From Candidatus Nitrospira neomarina (GTDB taxonomy: Bacteria; Nitrospirota; Nitrospiria; Nitrospirales; UBA8639), in NCBI RefSeq assembly GCF_032051675.1, contig NZ_CP116968.1, forward strand, positions 2,728,001-2,792,000: a stretch of DNA of 64,000 nt, read 5' to 3'. The notes under the pieces were generated by a model. The model saw nothing but the letters and a program-made list of their open reading frames with translations. It searched no databases and was not told where the DNA came from. This document shows, piece after piece, positions 54,151 through 62,428 of the stretch. A program made the translations under genes and the position numbers. Every line of letters begins with the position of its first letter. Positions within the stretch are counted from its first letter, which is position 1.

Positions 54151-54612
54151 GTTGGCTGTGGAAAAAGCCGGTGGGGTACCGGGTATCTACGATATGTCGA
54201 CGATCTGGCGCTGTTCAGCGACCACGCACGTGACTTGTGGGAGTGGAAACAGGCAATCAGCGAACGCCTGGCCATGCTCAGGCTGACTCTGCATCCCCTC
54301 GCCCAAGTCAGCCCGACCAGGCACGGCATCCCCTGGCTCGGGTTTATCGTGTATCCAAACCACCGTCGAGTGAAAGCCCGCAATTTGCGAAACTTTCAGC
54401 ATCAACTACGGGACCGCTGGCAGGAGTATTGCGAAGGCCACATCACCTTTGCTGAATTTAACTCTAACGTTCAGGGTTGGATCAACCATGTCCGTTATGC
54501 CAACACCTGGGACTTACGCCGACATGTGTTGGCACAGCCCTTGTTGAAGCCAACTGCTACGAAACATGCACGCAATGCGGGGTACCCGCGCTTGAATGAG
54601 ACAATTGAATAA
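54151..54612 (+). pseudogene. C-terminal fragment of DGR-type reverse transcriptase
   Basis: 153 codons from just after a stop (TGA 54148-54150) to 54612. The frame encodes [14 protein letters not shown] with the YVDD active-site motif (54193-54204), [38 protein letters not shown] and [20 protein letters not shown], the hallmark C-terminal part of DGR reverse transcriptases. About the N-terminal half of the polymerase is missing. No start codon or ribosome-binding site precedes the motif properly; the first ATG in frame is after the catalytic site. The RAYT/REP unit may have removed the 5' part. Confidence 0.82.
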
Positions 54613-54671
54613 TTCGAAATTCTTTCAATGCCGGTTGGCTTTGGCATATTCCAAGAATTCTCAATAGCAAG

Positions 54672-54795
54672 AGGGAATGTTCAAAATGGCCGGTCCAGCA
54701 AGACCGCAGGGCTTTTGGCGCGCGGAGCGTACAGAAAGTACGTGAGCACGACAAAAGATCGAGAACGCCGCTGGCGGCATTTTTCAACATTCCCT
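54672..54795. repeat. Inverted-repeat intergenic element
   Basis: AGGGAATGTT (54672-54681) and AACATTCCCT (54786-54795) bracket a 124-bp element with internal hairpins such as CGTAC-AGAAA-GTACG. Miniature GC-rich inverted-repeat elements of this style recur in genomes of this type, but I see only this copy in the window. Confidence 0.55.
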
Positions 54796-54799
54796 GAAT

Positions 54800-54815
54800 T
54801 GCCGCTTACGCGGCA
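54800..54815. other. Hairpin downstream of VR2
   Basis: TGCCGC (54800-54805), TTAC, GCGGCA (54810-54815); read on the minus strand it is TGCCGC-GTAA-GCGGCA, like the hairpin after VR1. It lies 16 bases past the nSTAND-FGS stop codon, matching the 15 bases of VR1. Confidence 0.7.
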
Positions 54816-54831
54816 CCCCGTGAGCAGGAAG

Positions 54832-57210
54832 TCAGGAAGAGATGGGGGACGACCGCACCACCCGAAACCCGAGGCGGTTATTACGGTAATCGGGACGGGC
54901 GCAGAAGCGAGACGTGGCGAGCGCGTCGAGCTGGTGATTGAGCCAGGACCCCCCACGCAGGACACGCGAATTCTCGGTCGCACTATTCATCTCCTTTTTG
55001 GGGTTCTCGGATTCGTTGAGGCACCATTCCCAGACATTCCCGCTCATATCCAGAGCCCCCATGGATGATTGGCCCTGAGGATACAGTCCCACGGCTGTGG
55101 TGCGGGATAGGCCGCTTTCAAAGGTATTGGCGAACTCAGGATACCAATCTTTTCCCCAGGGATAATGATTGGCTGACTGACCTCCAGTGGCCGCCTGCTG
55201 CCATTCCCACTCCGTCGGGAGCCGAATCTCATACCCTACTCTGTGGCTCAACCACCGGCAAAACACCATCGCATCGTACCAGGACACATTTTCTGCCGGA
55301 TGGTTGTCTCGCGTTCGATATTGGTTCCCTGGTTCTTGTTCTCTCCCGGCTAACCCTTTCCACCACTTTTTCCAGCGATAGCCATCCTGGGCTTCCAGAA
55401 AACTCCGGTACTGCACCCAGGTGATCGGATAGCGGCTGATAGCGAACTCCTTAACCGTGAAGGTCCCCCCGTTGTCTTCCAGCGTGATCTTTCCCGGAGG
55501 GACCTCACACCATTTGAGGACCGGGAGGCCATCGGCGTTGAGGCCAACCCCCTCTCTGTGGTCCCCAATGTCAGCCAGGCGATCGCCGATGATGGCACGT
55601 TGTTGGGGTGTGGTGGCCGGATTGTCAATGTTCTCCAGCAGTCGATCGGCTTCGGAGCGGATGAATGCCTTCTCGGGGTCTGTCAATTCCGGCTGCAACC
55701 GTTCACGCATGTGATGGACAGGCTTTAACCGCTCATGACGCCACAAATTCGCGTCGGGGCGTCCCTGCCGTTCCCACTCCGCCGCGTCCAGCCTGACCTG
55801 CCGCAACAGGCGAAAATCATCGAAGCGCGCCTCGATCCACTCATGGAGACGCGGCCAGTTGGTCAATAACGCTTCATGGGCCACTTCCACAACTTCTTCT
55901 CCGCCAGGAGCATCGCTTCCGACAAACAGACGGGCTTGGGTAAATGTGTTGACCAACGCGTTCGCAGCCGGGGAGTCTATGAAACGACGAGAGGGTGCTC
56001 GTTTTCTGGTGGGGACACCGCACTCTGGATCAACCTCCACTAATTCCTTGAACACGTTACCAAACGCGGTGCGGGTATCCTGATCCAGCTCCCCATAGGC
56101 CGTGTCGGCACGTTTGGCAATGGCTCCTCGTACTCCTCCAAAGCTGTCATAGGCGGAGTCGGTCATAATAGTGGAGGGTTGGCAGGCGCGATACAATTCC
56201 GCCAGGGCAAACGCCATAAGCGCCAAGGCTCCCGGCTCATCTCCGGTATCTTCTAGGATGCGCCAGGGAAGTCCCTCATCAAAGGATACGCCCGCTAAAG
56301 AGGCCGGCCCGGTAATCATCACATAGAGAGCCCGTTTGTCCGGTGCCGCCAACGAAAACATCCCGTCATTCAGCAATGTTTCTAGTGACCGGTGTTTCAG
56401 ACAATGCGGGTAGAAATCGGCCCGCAGGGTGATCACGGTGCAAAGCTGCGGTATCTTTGTTGCTTTCTCCAGCATGGCCAGAAACTGATGGTGATGTTCG
56501 GGCTTCGTTCGAGTAAACAGTTCTTCGAATTGGTCAATGAAGAGGAACAGTTTTCCTTCCGGGCGACCTTTCAGGATCCGGTCGGCGTACTCGGTGAGAT
56601 CCCCTCTGGCGCGTAATTTCACCGCGATGTCCTTGTCTCGTTGGCCATGCTCCACCAGTCTTTGGTCGAGCCTGGATGCCAGTGCCATAAAGGGATCCTC
56701 GAAAATCCCAGGGGTGAACCGCACGCACTCCCACTGAAACCCACCGGCAATTTCTTCAAGACGTGGGATCACCCCCGCGGCAATCAGGGAGGACTTGCCG
56801 GAACCGGAGGCTCCCACGATGGCCAGAAAAGGGTTCTTGGACAGTTTGTCCAGTAGGGCCCTTGTCTCCCGTGCACGACCAAAGAAAATGGGAGCCTGGG
56901 CTTCGGTAAAGTGGCAGAGCCCTGGATAGGGTGATCCCTTCCAGGTCACCTGCTGCGGGGTCTTGGGAGGGGCAGGGGGTTCGAAAACCTGAAGCACGAT
57001 ATCTTCACGGTCAATGTGACGCAAGGCATCCGGGAGTTGATGGAGTTGATTGCGGACTTCTGCCCATTCCCAGATACGTCGTGGTTCATTCCCCTGTGGA
57101 AATGTTCGTTGTGTATCAGATGGAATATCGAGATAGGCTGCAACCTTCCACCAGTCATCCCCCAGACACTCACAAAATTTCAATTTTTGTTTGCCGGAAT
57201 ACTGTGCCAC
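54832..57210 (-). CDS. EAD-nSTAND NTPase with C-terminal FGS domain
   Basis: 792 residues from GTG 57210. Residues about 1-80 are the EAD-like domain (YSGKQKLKFCECLGDDWWKV, AAYLDI), 133-141 Walker A GASGSGKSS, 221-230 Walker B LFLFIDQFEE typical of nSTAND1, followed by a helical region and, from about 560, the FGS domain (TVKEFAISRYPITWVQYRSF, RLPTEWEWQQAATGG, LDMSGNVWEWCLNESENP, RVLRGGSWLNHQ). The GTG at 57210 is chosen because the upstream open frame overlaps the TIR gene. It would be the sensor, with the EAD recruiting EAD-bearing effectors (TIR or hydrolase). Confidence 0.82.
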   Translation of the reverse strand: MAQYSGKQKLKFCECLGDDWWKVAAYLDIPSDTQRTFPQGNEPRRIWEWAEVRNQLHQLPDALRHIDREDIVLQVFEPPAPPKTPQQVTWKGSPYPGLCHFTEAQAPIFFGRARETRALLDKLSKNPFLAIVGASGSGKSSLIAAGVIPRLEEIAGGFQWECVRFTPGIFEDPFMALASRLDQRLVEHGQRDKDIAVKLRARGDLTEYADRILKGRPEGKLFLFIDQFEELFTRTKPEHHHQFLAMLEKATKIPQLCTVITLRADFYPHCLKHRSLETLLNDGMFSLAAPDKRALYVMITGPASLAGVSFDEGLPWRILEDTGDEPGALALMAFALAELYRACQPSTIMTDSAYDSFGGVRGAIAKRADTAYGELDQDTRTAFGNVFKELVEVDPECGVPTRKRAPSRRFIDSPAANALVNTFTQARLFVGSDAPGGEEVVEVAHEALLTNWPRLHEWIEARFDDFRLLRQVRLDAAEWERQGRPDANLWRHERLKPVHHMRERLQPELTDPEKAFIRSEADRLLENIDNPATTPQQRAIIGDRLADIGDHREGVGLNADGLPVLKWCEVPPGKITLEDNGGTFTVKEFAISRYPITWVQYRSFLEAQDGYRWKKWWKGLAGREQEPGNQYRTRDNHPAENVSWYDAMVFCRWLSHRVGYEIRLPTEWEWQQAATGGQSANHYPWGKDWYPEFANTFESGLSRTTAVGLYPQGQSSMGALDMSGNVWEWCLNESENPKKEMNSATENSRVLRGGSWLNHQLDALATSRFCARPDYRNNRLGFRVVRSSPISS
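54840..54962 (-). other. DGR variable region VR2 with IMH-like 3' block
   Basis: The end of the nSTAND-FGS gene mirrors VR1: the identical 33-nt block at 54840-54872 (minus strand) preceded by 24 codons with the same AAY-type variation. Upstream of them the GTCCTGCG..GG..GGGTC-TGG stretch is also nearly identical to VR1, differing only at third codon positions. Confidence 0.8.
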
Positions 57211-57227
57211 GAGTGGGTGGTCCCTTC

Positions 57228-57986
57228 TTACTTTGCTCCGAGTCGGTCGGCTAAATCTGCCCTTTCGATGGCCGCCAGGGCAGGCAGCAGTTCCGGTAGC
57301 CGCTGGCGGTTCTCTAACCACACCCAAATTCCGCGACCTTCGTCTCCTCGCTCGAACCGCGCCTGGTCTGCTGGACGGATGTGAAGGTAGTCGGCCAAGC
57401 GCTTCCAGTCGTCTCCCAGACCGTCACAAAAGGCAATCTTGGCTTTGCCGGAAAATCTGTTTCCTGGGGACTGGATTTGAGCCACGCCTTGGACACTTTT
57501 GGTCTGGGGACTGGTGGGGTTTGGTACATTTTGACGAATTTTGGTGACGAGTTGCCGCATGTGTTCCCGAATCTCCAAAAACAGTCTTTTGCGGCGGCCG
57601 GGATCTTGAAAATGTTCCTCGACGGTCTGGTCGCCGGCAGGCAGAAATTGACGACTCGCCAACCAGGCATGCCGACGCCATTCGCAGGCAGAGAGGATAA
57701 CGGGAATCAGATGGGTTGTTCTCTGCAGGAAGCCTTGGATCTCGACATCCTGGCAGTATGGCGAATCCAGAAAGCTCTGGCTGACCAGCACCAGTGCCAT
57801 ATCCGATTGTTGGATATTGGTCTTCACCACCTCATCCCACAATTCACCGAGAAGAATCTGGCGATCAGTACAAAAGACGACCTGGTCCCGCTCCAGTCCC
57901 TTAAGAAAGCCAAACAGAGAGTTGTCCTCAAGATAGCCGGCATCCTTGTGACTGTAGCTTACAAAAATTTTTATGGTCCGGACCAC
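57228..57986 (-). CDS. TIR domain protein with C-terminal EAD-like domain
   Basis: 252 residues from GTG 57986, with AAAGGAG upstream. The TIR domain spans about 1-135: IKIFVSYSHKDAGYLEDNSL, FCTDRQILLGELWDEVV, VLVSQSFLDSPYCQDVEIQG, with E82 in the position of the catalytic Glu of NADase TIRs. Residues 178-252 (FSGKAKIAFCDGLGDDWKRL, ADYLHI) are the same EAD-like domain as in the hydrolase and the nSTAND protein. A bacterial TIR of this kind is expected to consume NAD or make a signal nucleotide when clustered. It ends 18 bases before the chosen start of the EAD-nSTAND gene. Confidence 0.85.
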   Translation of the reverse strand: MVRTIKIFVSYSHKDAGYLEDNSLFGFLKGLERDQVVFCTDRQILLGELWDEVVKTNIQQSDMALVLVSQSFLDSPYCQDVEIQGFLQRTTHLIPVILSACEWRRHAWLASRQFLPAGDQTVEEHFQDPGRRKRLFLEIREHMRQLVTKIRQNVPNPTSPQTKSVQGVAQIQSPGNRFSGKAKIAFCDGLGDDWKRLADYLHIRPADQARFERGDEGRGIWVWLENRQRLPELLPALAAIERADLADRLGAK

Positions 57987-58521
57987 ACTTGTCTCCTTTG
58001 GATAGCTATTCCAATTTGAGGTGACGCCACGAATTGTATCGAAATTTTTTAATGATGGGAATGGAGTTCGGGACTATCCTCTGAATGCTCCATGTCCCCT
58101 GGGCTTTGCGACCCCCTCTTCTCTTTGAGAGAAGTCAGTCGGGTCGACTAGACAGTGATACACGGGAGAGAAAAATCAAAAATTGTTTGCCCTGGGCCCG
58201 GACAAGCCCATGACACGAATTCCGGCCGTCCCCTCAACCGAACCGTTGGGCTGTAGGTATGAGTTAAATGCACGATCTGTGAATTGGAAAATATCCGAGA
58301 TGAAAAGACGGTCATCTATGACGAACATTCCATAAACATGAACAACCAGTTGCACCGGTCTTATATAATCTTTTCTCCTCTGGTGATTGATATTTCTTCC
58401 TCACACACCGATGAACTAACCGGGTTAGTTGGTGCAGTCCTTGAACAACGGTATGGGATAGCCGGCAACCCGACATACGGAATTTTCCATGACAAAATTG
58501 AAACTTGCCTTAGGAAGGGAC
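57987..58521. other. Intergenic at right edge of the island
   Basis: About 530 bases with no well-supported gene. A TTG-started frame at 58284-58538 has no family resemblance and is not annotated. Confidence 0.35.
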
Positions 58522-59463
58522 ATGGGCATGGACATTGATCATCTACCATACTGGAAACAACATCTACGTTTTTTTATCTTACCGATTCTCTTGTTGATCG
58601 TGCCTGGCATGGTCCAAGGCCAGGTGGTCGGGGATGGATACAACAACAGCCTGATTTACAAAATCCAATCTGAGACGAATACCGTCTATATTTTGGGATC
58701 GATCCATGTGTTGGCCGAAGAATACTATCCTCTCACCAGGTCCTTCTCCTATGCCTATTACAATTCCCAAAAAGTCGTCTTTGAAATTGATCCGGAAATA
58801 TTATTTTCTCCCGATTCATTTTCTCAACACGAAAAACAGTACACCCTCCCAAAGGGTAAAACACTGGAAACGGTGCTCTCCCCAAAAACTTATGGGCTGG
58901 TCAAACAGAAGATTCAAGCCTTGGGAGGGAACATTCAGGATTTCCAACAATACAAACCCTGGGTGCTCTATCTCACGTTAAGCGGACGATTGGATTCTTC
59001 CATAGATTTCCGGCCTGAATTAGGAATTGAAAATCATTTCTATCGCATGGCCAAGGATGCCGGAAAACCGACGGGCGGGCTGGAAACCATTCAAGACCAA
59101 TTGAATGTGTTCGATACTCTTCCGTTCAGCATTCAAGATGCGCTTCTTCAGGAATCACTCGCTGCCGCCGGTTCAAAGGAACGAGAACAAGCGTTTTTAC
59201 ATATGGTGAAAGACTGGCACCAGGGAAATCTCAACGGGTTGGAACAATTGGTGGAGTCATTCAAAACCTACCCGCTGTTCTATAAAAAACTTCTCGTCCA
59301 ACGAAACCAGAACTGGATTCCCCAAATCGAATTGTTCCTACAAGAGGAGAAAAACGTTTTAATTATTGTGGGTGCGGCTCACCTCGCGGGACAAGACGGA
59401 TTGCTCGCGCTGCTGAGAGAAAAAGGCCACCAGGTTGAACGCGTGTCGTATGCCATGCCTTAG
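58522..59463 (+). CDS. TraB/GumN-family protein
   Basis: 313 residues from ATG 58522, with AGGAAGGG just upstream. After a hydrophobic segment (FFILPILLLIVPGMVQG), the GumN/TraB core shows VYILGSIHVLAEEYYPLTRS, VVFEIDPEILF, RPELGIENHFYRMAKDAGKP and VLIIVGAAHLAGQDGLLALL, the latter with the conserved GAAH/H metal motif. TraB/GumN proteins are putative metalloproteases related to the Tiki family. Probably envelope-located. Confidence 0.82.
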   Translation: MGMDIDHLPYWKQHLRFFILPILLLIVPGMVQGQVVGDGYNNSLIYKIQSETNTVYILGSIHVLAEEYYPLTRSFSYAYYNSQKVVFEIDPEILFSPDSFSQHEKQYTLPKGKTLETVLSPKTYGLVKQKIQALGGNIQDFQQYKPWVLYLTLSGRLDSSIDFRPELGIENHFYRMAKDAGKPTGGLETIQDQLNVFDTLPFSIQDALLQESLAAAGSKEREQAFLHMVKDWHQGNLNGLEQLVESFKTYPLFYKKLLVQRNQNWIPQIELFLQEEKNVLIIVGAAHLAGQDGLLALLREKGHQVERVSYAMP

Positions 59464-59485
59464 AACAGTACAAGAGTGTCCCGCG

Positions 59486-60298
59486 TTAGGGCCGATCAGC
59501 ATCCACCATGCCCTTTCGGGCTATCCAATCAATGATCTGCGGGCTCATCAATTTCATCCACCGGCCCCACTGGCCTCTCAAGGACGTAAACACCAGTCGT
59601 TCCCGCCGGGTCATCCCCTTTATAATCATGTCCGCACATTTCCTCGCGGTTAAAAATCTGGCATGTCCTTCGAGAACTCGCCCGAACGGTTGACCATGAG
59701 GCCCGATACTTCGTTCATGAATTTCGGATTGCACAAAATCGGGGACCACAATGGTGACGGTGACTCCCGTCCCTGCCAGCTCAATGCGAAGCGACTCAAA
59801 AAATCCGTTCATCGCATGCTTACTGGCACAATAGGCTGAATGAGCAGGCACTCCCGTCAAACTTGCGACGCTGGAGATTGCCACAATCCGGCCTTGCGCG
59901 GCCTTTAAGAACGGCAACGCCAATTTGGTACAGTACACCCCTCCGAAAAAATTCACTGCCATTACGCGTTGATACAGCTTCACGTCATGAGCATCCTCCA
60001 CCGTCGACCACATGGATATCCCGGCATTATTTACCAACACATCAATTCGGGAATACCGAGTCACGACCTGTTGGATCATCGCGGAACAGGCATGGGGATC
60101 CGTCACGTCCGTCGGAATGACCAGTGCCGAGGCTCCCAGGTTTTCACAGGCGAGCGCCACCTCCTGCAAACGTGCCCGATCTCTCGCGACAAGCACCAGC
60201 TGGGGAGCCTGTGGCGCCAACGAACAGGCGAGCGCTTTTCCTATACCCGAAGACGCTCCGGTGATGAGAATCACCTGGTTTGTAAATTCACTCATCAT
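59486..60298 (-). CDS. Short-chain dehydrogenase/reductase
   Basis: 270 residues: N-terminal ITGASSGIGKAL (NADPH site), NNAGISMWSTV, VAISSVASLTGVPAHSAYCA with catalytic Ser and SxYxxxK (AHSAYCASKHA) near 145-165. It ends with a membrane-interacting basic segment (RLVFTSLRGQWGRWMKLMSP). The substrate is unknown. It is convergent with TraB and stands alone. Confidence 0.88.
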   Translation of the reverse strand: MMSEFTNQVILITGASSGIGKALACSLAPQAPQLVLVARDRARLQEVALACENLGASALVIPTDVTDPHACSAMIQQVVTRYSRIDVLVNNAGISMWSTVEDAHDVKLYQRVMAVNFFGGVYCTKLALPFLKAAQGRIVAISSVASLTGVPAHSAYCASKHAMNGFFESLRIELAGTGVTVTIVVPDFVQSEIHERSIGPHGQPFGRVLEGHARFLTARKCADMIIKGMTRRERLVFTSLRGQWGRWMKLMSPQIIDWIARKGMVDADRP

Positions 60299-60405
60299 CC
60301 TTCCCTCAAAATTTCGAAAGGGGATGGACCCTATTGACAGATTTTTTTAACGAGCGTAGCATTACATCTGAGCTCATGAAAAACGATTATGAAAGGAAGG
60401 AGAGA

Positions 60406-60519
60406 ATGAGCGTACATCTCCTTTCAAACCGTAAAGAGGAAAGGGGGTCTCATATGGACGACCTTACTCCACCGGATCATGTAGGCCCATCGGCGGCGAA
60501 ACCCGCCTCAGTCTCCTGA
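60406..60519 (+). CDS. Small open reading frame, uncertain
   Basis: 37 codons from ATG 60406 with AAGGAAGGAG upstream; the product begins SVHLLSNRKEERGSH and is not recognised. An alternative ATG with GAGGAAAGGGGG before it lies at 60454. Both are too short to judge by composition. Confidence 0.25.
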   Translation: MSVHLLSNRKEERGSHMDDLTPPDHVGPSAAKPASVS

Positions 60520-60743
60520 CGGGCCTTCTCGTTTTCGCCGAATCATATCCCTACTCAAACACAAGCACGCCTAAGGGCATCTGCCAGCGGGAAATGCACT
60601 GAGCTTGATGATAATGAGTCACAAGAGGGATCCTCAACCTTCACATCTGGAAGATTCGGCCAACCCTTAACGAGGAACGCGTCATTAGCCTACTGATGGG
60701 CCACGTTGAACATGAGGTTCACATTTTGTGGTGTATGCCACAT
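60520..60743. other. Gene-free segment ending in a terminator
   Basis: About 220 bases with no coding frame, followed by a strong plus-strand terminator; it might encode a small RNA. Confidence 0.3.
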
Positions 60744-60790
60744 AATCCGAGGGGCTCCCTTTCAAGGGACAAGCCCCTCGGATTGTTTTT
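60744..60790 (+). terminator. Strong intrinsic terminator
   Basis: AATCCGAGGGGCT (60744-60756) and AGCCCCTCGGATT (60772-60784) form a 13-bp perfect stem, with an inner CCCTTTCAAGGG palindrome, then GTTTTT. The U-run is on the plus strand. Confidence 0.85.
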
Positions 60791-60858
60791 GATGCCGGCG
60801 CCACAATCGGATAACCATTCTTCACACCTTCTTCCACTCAAACCCGTGACTTTCTAAT

Positions 60859-61455
60859 ATGAGCATCCCTTCTATCCGCTTTCACCCATATCGTCTTGAG
60901 TTACCAGCCTGGGTCGCCGATTACCTTGTCCAACAACCGGAGACCTACCCGACTCAGGATTCCCGTATGGACCTGGTCATTAAGCTTGCGCAACTCAACA
61001 TTCAATATGGAACCGGGGGACCATTTGGAGCAGGGGTGTTCCGCTTGGACACTCAAGAACTGGTCGCGCCTGGAGTGAATCTCGTCCTTTCGTCAAAAAG
61101 TTCAATGGCCCATGCTGAAGTTGTTGCGATACTGATGGCACAGCAACTGGTGGGCTCTCATAATTTAGGAGCAACCGGATTTCCCACCCACGAGTTGGTC
61201 ACCAGTTGCGAGCCCTGCTGTATGTGCCTGGGCGCGATTTCCTGGTCCGGCGTTCGGCAAATTGTCTGTGGCGCCAGAGGGGGCGACGCCGAAGCGGTTG
61301 GTTTTGACGAGGGCCCCAAACCTGCCAATTGGATTGTGGAACTTGGGCTGAGAGGGATTGCCGTGACCACGGATATTGCGCGAGGCAAGGCCGCGTCTGT
61401 CCTCCAGCAATATGTTCAAAACGGCGGAGTGGTGTATAACGGCGGGAAAGGGTAG
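60859..61455 (+). CDS. CMP/dCMP-type nucleoside deaminase
   Basis: 198 residues with the zinc deaminase signature: SSMAHAEVVAIL (HAE; metal ligand plus proton donor) and TSCEPCCMCLGAISWSGVRQ (PCxxC). It resembles guanine deaminase/tRNA-adenosine-type deaminases in the core, but the N-terminal 50 residues are extra. The substrate is not determined. Confidence 0.85.
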   Translation: MSIPSIRFHPYRLELPAWVADYLVQQPETYPTQDSRMDLVIKLAQLNIQYGTGGPFGAGVFRLDTQELVAPGVNLVLSSKSSMAHAEVVAILMAQQLVGSHNLGATGFPTHELVTSCEPCCMCLGAISWSGVRQIVCGARGGDAEAVGFDEGPKPANWIVELGLRGIAVTTDIARGKAASVLQQYVQNGGVVYNGGKG

Positions 61456-61499
61456 ATGAGAGCCCTCATTCACTTTCCCTATTTTAAGGAGAAACGTTG

Positions 61500-62333
61500 A
61501 TGACTCCTGCACAGAACACATCCAATGCTTCACACGCATCAACTATTACTCTCGCAATTGATATTGGCGGGTCCGGCATTAAGGGCCTCCTCCTCAATCA
61601 GTCCGGCCAACCTCTGTCTGAACGGGTACGAATGGTCACACCAAAACCCGCTACGCCAAAGGCCATCGTCCGGCTTATTTCAGATATCGCCAAAACTCTG
61701 GGCCGGTTTGATCGCATATCAGTGGGCTTTCCGGGCGTCATTCACCAAGGGCGGGTGAAAACAGCCCCCAACCTGGACGCATCCTGGCCTGGAACCGATC
61801 TCGTTGGAGAACTGGAACAATACCTCCATAAACCGGTTCGGGCAGCAAATGATGCGGATGTGCAGGGCTATGGAGCGATCAAAGGCCAAGGGGTCGAAAT
61901 GGTCATTACTCTGGGAACCGGATTTGGAACCGCCTTATTTATTAATGGGCACCTCGTGCCAAATTTGGAAATTGCTCACCACCCCTTTCGGAAACAAGAG
62001 ACATACGAAGTGCAATTGGGTGCCAGCGCATTGAAAAATGTGGGGAAAAAGAGATGGAATCTCCGTCTGGCCAAAGCGATTGACATATTAGATCGAGTGA
62101 TGAATTTCGACCATCTCTATATAGGGGGGGGCAACGGCAAAAAGGTCACCATTCCCTTGCCACCTCATGCCACAATCGTCTCAAATACCGCCGGGCTCCT
62201 TGGGGGAATCGCGCTCTGGGCCGATCCCAATGTGGTCATTCCATCTAAGCCTAAGGTCCCTGGTGAAGGAAACGCACGAAAACAGGCTCCGCGAAAAAAG
62301 TCATCGAAAACTCTCCGGAAGAAAAAGAATTGA
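61500..62333 (+). CDS. ROK-family sugar kinase
   Basis: 277 residues: TLAIDIGGSGIKGLLLNQSG (phosphate-1), GFPGVIHQGRVKTAPNLDAS, KPVRAANDADVQGYGAIKGQ, ITLGTGFGTALFINGHLV, and GGIALWAD. The pattern matches ROK kinases such as polyphosphate or ATP glucokinase. The zinc Cys cluster seen in some ROK members is absent. A basic C-terminal tail (KQAPRKKSSKTLRKKKN) is added. ATG 61500 with AAGGAGAAACG before it. Confidence 0.85.
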   Translation: MTPAQNTSNASHASTITLAIDIGGSGIKGLLLNQSGQPLSERVRMVTPKPATPKAIVRLISDIAKTLGRFDRISVGFPGVIHQGRVKTAPNLDASWPGTDLVGELEQYLHKPVRAANDADVQGYGAIKGQGVEMVITLGTGFGTALFINGHLVPNLEIAHHPFRKQETYEVQLGASALKNVGKKRWNLRLAKAIDILDRVMNFDHLYIGGGNGKKVTIPLPPHATIVSNTAGLLGGIALWADPNVVIPSKPKVPGEGNARKQAPRKKSSKTLRKKKN

Positions 62334-62428
62334 CTCCCATAAACCCTTCACCATCCCTCAGCTCGTTCCATGCCAAGTTGCACCTTCCCTTCATCTTGAG
62401 GGAAATTGCCTAACCGGCACACACCACC

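Noticed and set aside
54235-54612. The ORF starting at GTG/TTG 54235 as a complete small gene
   Set aside because: The catalytic YVDD lies upstream of it in the same frame, so it is only the tail of the truncated reverse transcriptase.
57211-57327. N-terminal extension of the nSTAND protein up to 57327
   Set aside because: It overlaps the coding end of the TIR gene and lacks EAD-like sequence; GTG 57210 sits just before the domain.
58284-58538. 84-codon TTG frame upstream of the TraB/GumN gene
   Set aside because: No Shine-Dalgarno, no recognisable motif, and it overlaps the likely start of the next gene.
62334-62428. Possible fluoride riboswitch before crcB
   Set aside because: The conserved GGnGATGG start and the pseudoknot pairing are not seen.
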